A stretch of 64,000 bases of DNA from Psococerastis gibbosa (taxonomy: Eukaryota; Arthropoda; Insecta; Psocodea; Psocidae), in contig OZ020486.1 in NCBI GenBank assembly GCA_963971405.1, positions 33,131,419 to 33,195,418 of the forward strand, given 5' to 3'. Below, piece by piece: positions 57,440 to 64,000 of the stretch. A program made the translations under genes and the position numbers. Each line of letters opens with the position of its first letter. Position 1 is the stretch's first letter. The notes under the pieces were generated by a model. It worked only from the letters and a program-made list of their open reading frames with translations, searched no databases and was not told the origin of the DNA.

Positions 57440-57800
57440 CGATTTGCTTAAGCGGCGTCCAGACTTAGCCACATTGGCCGTTGGCATTGGACCGCGGCAA
57501 AGCCAACGCGGCCAATGTGATCTGTGGGCCTCCCGTCCACAGAGAGCGTTGGCATTCAGCGGCAAAATGTTCACCAAGAAGGATGTACACTGAAACTGAA
57601 TCTGGATGCCGCGTGAAGCCAACGGTTGGCACGTCCATACTACCCGTTCTCGCCGGCTTCTTGATGGAGACCGACACTTTGCCTATTTTCTGCAGCAAAC
57701 CGTTGGCTCAGTGGCACATGCCAACGGCCGCGTCCACATTGTATTGGCTTTGCCGCGTTGGCAATGCCGGCGGCAAACTGCAAAGGTGTGAACTCCGCTT
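57440..57800. mobile_element. GC-rich palindromic element
   Basis: ggcattgg, gcggcaaagccaa and caatgtg on the left (57481-57522) are mirrored by cacattg, ttggctttgccgc and caatgcc on the right (57734-57771). The motif gttggc / gccaac recurs several times inside (gccaacggttggcac, ccgttggctcagtggcacat). Overlapping frames on both strands (up to 116 codons) arise from this palindrome and carry no domain. Composition stands out as CpG-rich in AT-rich DNA. Probably a MITE; ends not fixed. Confidence 0.65.
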
Positions 57801-58439
57801 TGGAGTCCTATTTTTTTATCATTCCTCATGATAAATGGTATTCGTAAGCTGTTGCCGCAAGGGATTCGTTAATTACGTAAGTTTCGTTTCTGCTGAAATC
57901 CCATGTCATATTTCCCAAGTCTAAAAAGAGATCAAATAAGGTAACATATTCCTGGCAGAGAACACCTCTCATTTTTGAGCTTCAAATATCCACGAGTGTC
58001 ATTAGTAGAGAAACGTGACAAAAAACCAGCCTCTTTTCTCGAAAAAAAAAGGTTCATTAAAATGGGAATGATTGCAAGCAACCACCACACCTTGCCCTGC
58101 ATTAACTAAGTCTTCTTTCGGAGTGGAGGAAGGGGGGGGGGGAAATCTCCAGAGGTGCTGTCGTTAGCATCAAGTAGGGGGAGGGGGAGGGAGAACCGTC
58201 AACCATCCGCCCCTCTCCCCGACCTATCGTAATTCAGCACAGTTATTACATCCGATCGACTCATTTAACTTCCTCGAAAGGGATGTTGAAGTTTTACTTC
58301 ACTTTAAATATTAAGCTTTCTTTTCCGCCACTCGTAACAACATCTTGAGTTATCGTGCTGTTCTTCCGAATCTTCATCTCATGATGACTCCTGTACTTTC
58401 CGAACCAGCCAACGGCCTTAGCATGTTGTATCCATGAGA
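57801..58439. other. Unassigned; G run at 58132-58142
   Basis: Contains an 11-base G run and a G-rich patch to 58195. From 58362 a segment (ttcttccgaatcttc ... cctgtactttccgaac) recurs at 59068-59096. Confidence 0.45.
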
Positions 58440-58735
58440 GCAGAGCGTGTTTCAAACTGCGGCAACTTGGTAGTGTGCACAGCGTCGGCAGGGGAACATG
58501 GTGGGACATGATTAAGCGCTGAGACTATGCGTGCGTGTCGAGTCCTGGTCACCTCCGACTTAATCGTGTGACTTTACCATGATTCCCAAGTGGTTCGGAA
58601 TCTACTATAATCTGGAGCTCCACCCTATCAACAAATTCCCCTTCCCCCGAGGTGAAATAGTCTGCCCTTAGGGTACCTCAAGTTAACAAACAGACTCACT
58701 CCCCCCGCCAGGCTGACAGGGTCGCTTAAAGCAGA
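58440..58735 (+). repeat. F4 dispersed repeat, long copy
   Basis: The left two thirds match 40485-40640 (aacttggtagtgtgcacagc, ggggaacatggtgggaca, cctggtcacctccga, caagtggttcggaatctac). The right third (58673-58734) matches the first 60 bases of the window. The family therefore extends at least 300 bp. Confidence 0.75.
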
Positions 58736-58756
58736 AATGCTAGAAAAAACTTTCCA

Positions 58757-58840
58757 AACCTTGAAAACTAGCGGCTTGAAAACCACACACTATTACAACT
58801 GTATTAGAAAAAAATTACGTCGTCACTGGTTTTCTATAAA
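58757..58840 (+). repeat. Direct repeat flanking an S3 copy, left
   Basis: cttgaaaactagcggcttga, aaccacacactattacaact, and cgtcgtcactggtttt match 59093-59177. About 85 bases, the same orientation on both sides of the S3 copy. Confidence 0.8.
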
Positions 58841-58846
58841 ATGGAC

Positions 58847-59068
58847 AATTTCTTGCTTGTCCATTAACACTTGTAGTCGGTGTAGCTTGACATCGAGGAC
58901 ATATACCAGTTTGCCAATGGCCAAAAGTTGATACGGAAACACTATAAATAATGTCCGAAATCCATGGGTTCGTTGTCATCGGGCAAGGGACCAATGGGCC
59001 ATTATATGTAGGTAGGCCTAAGTTTATAAAGAGTCCTCAAGGCCATTATTATCATTGTGATGTTTCTT
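58847..59068 (+). repeat. S3 dispersed repeat, copy 4
   Basis: cttgtccattaacacttgta, gtcggtgtagcttgacatcg, gtccgaaatccatgggttcg, gggaccaatgggcc and an (ATT)n-like end attattatca. It carries a short extra piece (ttatatgtaggtagg) absent from 16141-16364. Confidence 0.8.
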
Positions 59069-59092
59069 CCAAATCTTCCTGTACTTTCCGAA

Positions 59093-59177
59093 CTTTGAAA
59101 ACTAGTGACTTGACAACCACGCACTGTTACAACTGCTGTGTATTAGAACAAAAGTTTCGTCGTCACTGGTTTTTTAA
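59093..59177 (+). repeat. Direct repeat flanking an S3 copy, right
   Basis: ctttgaaaactagtgacttg, acaaccacgcactgttacaa, and cgtcgtcactggtttttt, followed by (AAAGT)n. Pairs with 58757-58840. Confidence 0.8.
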
Positions 59178-59566
59178 AGTAAAGTAAAGTAAAAATGTAT
59201 TCCTCCAAAACATTACAGAATATTTCCATTGACCCCAATTTTCAATGCAACGACAATACAATACAATATATGCATGACTGCTTGATAGGCCATCCACCCT
59301 GTGTAATGAGAAACTCGTGTCTGCACGGATGGAAGGCATATCAAGCAGGACAGAGAAATGTATATATCAATGATAATTGAAAAGAGTTGCGGAGAGCCCC
59401 CCACTATAAGAACTCTTGTCAAAGTGGAGGGCTAGAGCAACGTTTGTAAAGGTATCTGTGCAATTAAAAAAAAGTGTACATATGTATATTTATTTATTTG
59501 TTACAAATTGAATGAAAAATGCAATTATTTAGATCGCACAGGTATCATCAATACGATACGATACTA
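59178..59566. other. Unassigned non-coding stretch
   Basis: An (AAAGT)n tract opens the stretch at 59177-59192. Inverted short segments near 59285-59410 only. No gene. Confidence 0.4.
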
Positions 59567-59626
59567 GGGTTAGTAGAAGAAGGTTAGTAAAGGTTAGTAA
59601 AAAAGGTTAGTAAAAAAGATTAGTAA
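59567..59626 (+). repeat. Minisatellite (GGTTAGTAAAAA)n
   Basis: Five copies of ggttagta with variable A spacers (10-14 bases per unit). Not the TTAGG insect telomere repeat in exact form. Confidence 0.85.
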
Positions 59627-60617
59627 TATAGAATTATATACTTAGTAGAATGAGGAATAAAGGAGAAAAATATAGTATATGTTATAAATATGTAAAAATG
59701 AAAGTATAGCAGTTATACTATTAGAGGGAGTATATTTTAAAAGAGTATATTTTAAAATAGACAATTTGTTCTCCGCATGCGGGTACAAACTGTACGACAT
59801 CTTCTTCCAGCTCTACAGCCTTTTATAGGGCTTTGGCCAGCTCGATAGTACTTCTTCAGTATTTTCTGTTTGGGACGATACTCCTCCATCTATACTCTAG
59901 GAGGTTCGCTTCGTTAACGTTCGACGTTCCTATAGTTCTGCCATGCTTGATTTGTACATTTCTTCGGCATGCTGACAATACGCCTCTCTCCGTTTTCGAA
60001 CAGTGGTCCATGGATTTTTCTACAAACTGTACGCAAGTGATATTTTTGTTAACCTATAGATGTTGACATGTAAGTAAAATGCAATAGTAGTTAGATAACG
60101 AATTGAAATGAAACCAAAAAAATCATTAGGTATCCGAAAAAGCAGCTAAGTGACCCATAATCATGTGCTGGAAAAGCACTTTCAATTTATTACGTGAATA
60201 ACCCAGCTACGTTCCGCCCCTACCTATGTAAAAAGATAAAACATGGAATAAAATACCAGGGGATTCCACATGGAACGCTGCCCCGTTCAATTGATTAAGT
60301 TGGTAACACTGAAACTACCAGTATATTACTAGCAACCGGGGAAGTACTAATCACCTAGCGCTCGTTTCGTCCAGGGGTGGCCATATTTATTTCACCTTCC
60401 TGTCAAGTCTACCTTCCAACTGCTTATTCCCGAAGGTATAATATTCTTGTTTGGTGCACAATATTTCCTGGCTCCCCCCCCCCCCCCAGTTGGCTTTGGT
60501 TTAATATAGTCCTAGAATGAGATGAAGTGATCATTATTAATTGTTTTTATGATTTCCTACAAGTCTAAGGTCGCGCCCCTCATCACTTGAAAAAATAGGA
60601 AAGGACCACCACTAACT
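59627..60617. other. Unassigned; C run at 60474-60487
   Basis: A 14-base C run. A 77-codon frame at 59833-60066 has no recognised domain. Confidence 0.45.
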
Positions 60618-60680
60618 ACCAATGCATGGCGGGGCCGTGCAGTCTTCCTAACTTTCAAGCTATGATGAGGATCGCTCTTA
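60618..60680 (+). repeat. Copy of the array-flanking repeat
   Basis: ccaatgcatggcggggccgt, gcagtcttccta, and agctat match 5975-6024, the left flank of the 137-bp array, but no array follows. Confidence 0.6.
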
Positions 60681-62024
60681 TACGAAATAGCCAAAATCAA
60701 TGAAAATTATATACACTATACTATACACTTTATCATGCTGTATTTTAAAAGGGTGTGTTCGAAATCAGCACAATGTGAATGATATTCAAACTGTCAGTTA
60801 CCAAATTGGAATAACCATTGACATGAAGGCTGCTGAGTGCTGACGTCAACACCCCTGGCAATTTGGTAAATACCATTTAGTTTGCCACACACTGTATCAT
60901 ATATAACCTGTAAAGTCCCCTTTAAAACAGTGCTGCCATCAATCGTTTACTTTTTAGCTATCCGCTATCCACACTCATGCAAAATGTAAAAAAAACACAA
61001 GTGACAGTGTGTTCAAAGATTCAGCACAGTGACAAGCACAGACGAGCCCCATGAGATGCCGAGAGCCCGGAAATTGTTCCGTGAATAAATAAAGTTGGCC
61101 TTACAACCCGAGACAAAGAATTTTGCAAAAGATACCGACAAAAGAGAACACTACCGAGTAATAAATAATACAAAGTGCGCAACGCCAAAGCTAGTTCTAC
61201 AGCCGGCGTTTAAATAATACAATACAATAATACATTAAATTTATATTTCCATAAAAAGTTAGGTTATACAGTAATATTAATATAATTATGCTGCAGGGAT
61301 CAGCCCGTGTGCAGCTTAAATTTGGAAAAAAAAATAATAATAATATCGTCTCCATTAGCAGCGTAGTTAGGGCCAATGGCCCTTTCTTACACTAAACTGC
61401 AGTCGTCCATTAAAGATTAAAAAGGTAGCTGCTGAAGACTTTTCCCACGGTTAACCACCATATTCAATTTTATATGAATTTAATAAGTTGCAGAGGTAAA
61501 ATAGGAGAAGGAGCAGGGGGGGGGGGAGGGTAGGTACGGAGCGTTCCAGCGGTGAAGTCAGATTTTTATTTCGATTTGTTCGTTGGAGTCAGCAATGTGT
61601 ATTATTTCCCGCAGAACAGCCAGGAATTTTCTTACACGACGTCCTTTTCTGAATGGAAACACTTTTACAGATGTGCAAATGATAAATCACTGTAATCGGT
61701 ATAAATTCAGTGGGGTTTCCAGGCTAGAGAAAGAAAGTCTTAATATCATTATGTTAGTTTTCAAAGTAGCTGAGCTTCGGAGTAATGCTCTGACGTCTCA
61801 GGGGTGAAGTAGTAAAAATCCATAATCTCCACCTCCTCGTGGTGAAGATGGAAGCGCGTAGTAGCGACTGAAGAGACAAGGGACCGAATCGAGCCGTGAT
61901 AAGCAAAAAACACAGTCTTTTCTGAACAAGGGTTCTGGGGTTGGCGCCCAAGGCGGAGGAACTCAATGAAGAGTTAATGGCGTAAGGATGCAGAAAGCAA
62001 CGGGTAACCACTGCATTACAATTC
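60681..62024. other. Unassigned; G run at 61516-61526
   Basis: An 11-base G run and AT-rich DNA. Frames at 61583-61807 (plus) and 61754-62068 (minus) have no recognised domain. Confidence 0.4.
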
Positions 62025-62103
62025 CCTAGTATAGTCATCATGACTAAAATTGCCATGATAATCGTCAATCCTCGATAGAAGATGCATTTGAAGAAGGAGA
62101 ATA
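62025..62103 (+). pseudogene. LINE-A reverse transcriptase 3' tail, decayed
   Basis: ctaaaattgccatgataatc, gtcaatcctcgatagaagat, gcatttgaagaaggagaa match the terminal block and GAA-rich end of the LINE-A family. Only ~20 codons remain. Confidence 0.65.
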
Positions 62104-62269
62104 AGTTACAGTAATGTATTTATCTTTATATTTGGGCTGGGGTACCAATCCATTTTGCAATTCTTTCCGCGAGCTTCTGAAAGTACATAAAAGATAAGGC
62201 AGCACAGCAGCTGTAGCAGGCACGTTCATAACAAAAATTAGAGGATATAGAAAAACTGGACTTGACGGG
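62104..62269. other. Unassigned short spacer
   Basis: Nothing recognised. Confidence 0.4.
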
Positions 62270-62335
62270 ATTCGAACCCAAGATCACAAGAACAGTTGAT
62301 GTATATCCTCTACTTATATGCTCGTATTGACATGA
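62270..62335 (-). repeat. tRNA-like SINE head on minus strand
   Basis: On the minus strand, gggttcgaatcccgtcaag is a perfect B-box context. atataagtagaggatataca upstream is a weak A-box at plausible spacing. No acceptor stem closes, so not a tRNA gene. Confidence 0.55.
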
Positions 62336-62344
62336 TTCGTAATT

Positions 62345-62395
62345 CGATCCGGGCTTGTGGTCGAGCGGTTAAGACGACGCCCCGTTTATGCGGTT
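62345..62395 (+). repeat. tRNA-like 5' fragment on plus strand
   Basis: gcttgtggtcgagcggttaa, gacgacgcccc matches the D-arm of serine/leucine-type tRNAs (TGGTCGAGCGGTTAAG). No T-arm or B-box follows. It lies head-to-head with the minus-strand tRNA-like element. Confidence 0.5.
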
Positions 62396-63550
62396 AGTGT
62401 TATATACTCCATATAATACTGCACATATATAAGGCACATTCATACTTTATAATGGACAATTTATGTATATAGAGTTTTATGTAAAACTGACAGCTGACAG
62501 CTGATACTATACTAAACTACTGGCTATAGGTTATAGTTGTAGAATAGTACATTATTTAACTGTTACTGCCTGTATGTACCTAGGTACAAGAAATCAAAGT
62601 AGATATAAAACCAACACAACAAATTACAAGACACAAGAAAATAGTAGGCAAAACAAAGTATGCAGCCGCATAAACACTTAGAAAACACTCCCAAAAACCC
62701 CAAGGGCAAAAAACTCTTAAGAACATCCTTCAAAAATCTCTGAGAAAACCGCAGGAAAAAACGAGAAGGAGAGAGTTGACATAAAGCTCTTTTTTTTTCA
62801 TGAAAATTTTACACAAAAACATCTCACTAGAATATTTACTAAAGAATAAAGCATAAATACAGGGGACTTGCGGGCGTGCTTTGGAATGTGGATGGTGCAG
62901 ATCTGTCGAAATTGATTTACAATGGCTTGTAACATCTGCCCCCCAAAATATTTCATCCGTTTTTTCATTTTTTTTTTCTTCCTCACACCTCCCTCTCTAC
63001 CTCCATTATTACTGCTCCCCATCCTCCTAAGCCCAGTCTCATTTTCGTATAATAATAATTGTAAGGATGGAAAATGAGTTGTGGCACCTTTATAACTTTA
63101 CGCTTAATCGGATTTATCTATTCTATTTTTGTGTCTTTGTCGAGCATGGCGTCATCAAGTTTGCCCCCCTGGAATTAACCTTTCAGGACTTTTTAGCAAT
63201 GGTACTGATGCCGCCAACGGCCTTACCAAGTACCATACCGGAAGTTCTTAAAAACAAGAGACAGAAGAATTTTAACCGATTTCGTTATAATTAGAGCTCA
63301 GTTTAAAGGGATGAGTCAGTCGTTCCCACCAATTTTTTTTTTAATTTTTGGTGGCACCTGCTACGTCTATTCCACCAAATTAACTAAGAATACCCCACCT
63401 GAAATTAAAAAAAAATATTTGTCGTTGGAAGAAACTGTCCCATCACTCCCATATAGAACTCCACGTCTTGTAGTTTTATTTGTTGTATCCAAATCAAATT
63501 CAAATATATTTACCAATTTTTCAACAATACAGGTTTACATGATAAATAGA
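62396..63550. other. Unassigned non-coding stretch
   Basis: A 75-codon frame at 63067-63294 and an 80-codon frame at 63311-63553 have no recognised domain. No repeats matched. Confidence 0.4.
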
Positions 63551-63578
63551 TAGAATAGATAGATAGATAGATAGATAA
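63551..63578 (+). repeat. (GATA)n microsatellite
   Basis: tagatagaatagatagatag and further units, with one interruption. Confidence 0.9.
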
Positions 63579-64000
63579 AAAAACCGTGTATTTCTCGATA
63601 AAAATATATGGACATAAAATTACAGGCTGTGCCCCCTCAAGCCGAAGCGTGGGAGGGTGGCACATCAAACCTAACATAAGTAATAAAGTAAATATTAACA
63701 AATTCTATATAACAATAGCGGACTATTGTCCTTGTTATGCTATGGCTATAACAAGTTTCTATTAATTTTTTTAAAATTTACAAATACGAAGCAGACTATG
63801 GTCCTTGCTAATGCTAATGCAATTCATTCATAAAAATAGATAAATAAAAATAAAAAATAAATAAAATACAATAAAATTAAATTTAAATTAGCTAAATTAA
63901 ATTAAATTTAAAATTTACGAGGAATTAACCAGCCCAACTGTGTTTCCGCATACTAGTGCGGATGCAGTGTTTTAATTAATTAAAAATTATAGTATAAATA
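63579..64000. other. Unassigned AT-rich end of window
   Basis: A ~25-base block (gcggactattgtccttg / gcagactatggtccttg) occurs at 63718 and 63792. The last 170 bases are TAAA-rich low-complexity DNA. Confidence 0.5.

Noticed and set aside
57481-57831. 116-codon frame in the GC-rich block
   Set aside because: Frames are open on both strands because the sequence is a GC-rich palindrome. No conserved domain.
59567-59626. Interstitial telomere repeat
   Set aside because: Units are ggttagta plus A-rich spacers, not exact TTAGG or TTAGGG arrays. Better described as a local minisatellite.

Overview
The window looks like a repeat-dense, gene-poor piece of a large eukaryotic (animal) nuclear genome. 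No CDS is called. The longest open frames are only about 130-138 codons, lie in AT-rich or repeat sequence, and show no protein signature, splice-supported exon chain or codon pattern. No rRNA, intact tRNA, operon or bacterial feature is present. The repeat types (short tRNA-headed SINEs, decayed non-LTR reverse-transcriptase tails, hairpin MITEs, hAT-like and TTAA-flanked elements) suggest an arthropod, most likely an insect; the species cannot be named. It reads as intergenic DNA or a very long intron.

Layout. 0-10 kb: a MITE with 35-bp inverted ends (1351-1645), a minus-strand RT tail (2300-2560), a 392-bp hairpin MITE that contains a second MITE (5347-5738), a 137-bp tandem array (6056-6975) and a TTAA-flanked non-autonomous transposon (8558-9194). 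10-25 kb: a dispersed family with a hammerhead-like motif (10.1, 19.6, 22.7 and 37.8 kb), RT tails at 13.7 and 14.1 kb, SINE copies, a 192-bp hairpin MITE (18461-18652), an 815-bp repeat with inverted ends (20204-21018), and an RT tail at 24.2 kb. 26-30 kb: an hAT-like MITE with a near-perfect 8-bp duplication (26007-26178) and a 1.37-kb foldback element (28580-29945). 34-45 kb: SINE copies, a MITE interrupted by an hAT end (35155-35558), and a nested LINE insertion with a 10-bp duplication (44478-44965). 45-52 kb: the inverted second copy of the 0.8-kb repeat (48178-48966), an hAT-like MITE with a perfect 8-bp duplication that splits an older repeat (49975-50145), and the reversed second copy of the nested MITE (51308-51705). 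52-64 kb: two more LINE tails, SINE copies, a GC-rich palindromic element (57440-57800), a composite repeat block (58.4-59.2 kb), and tRNA-like fragments near 62.3 kb.

The window carries no gene pathway. Its value is as a record of transposition: at least four nested insertions can be read, three with supporting target-site or internal-copy evidence. Family names (S1-S3, S5, F4, F6, P, R1, LINE-A to LINE-F) are working labels for sequences matched to each other here by eye. All similarities were read by eye, so boundaries are approximate unless an inverted end or target duplication fixes them.
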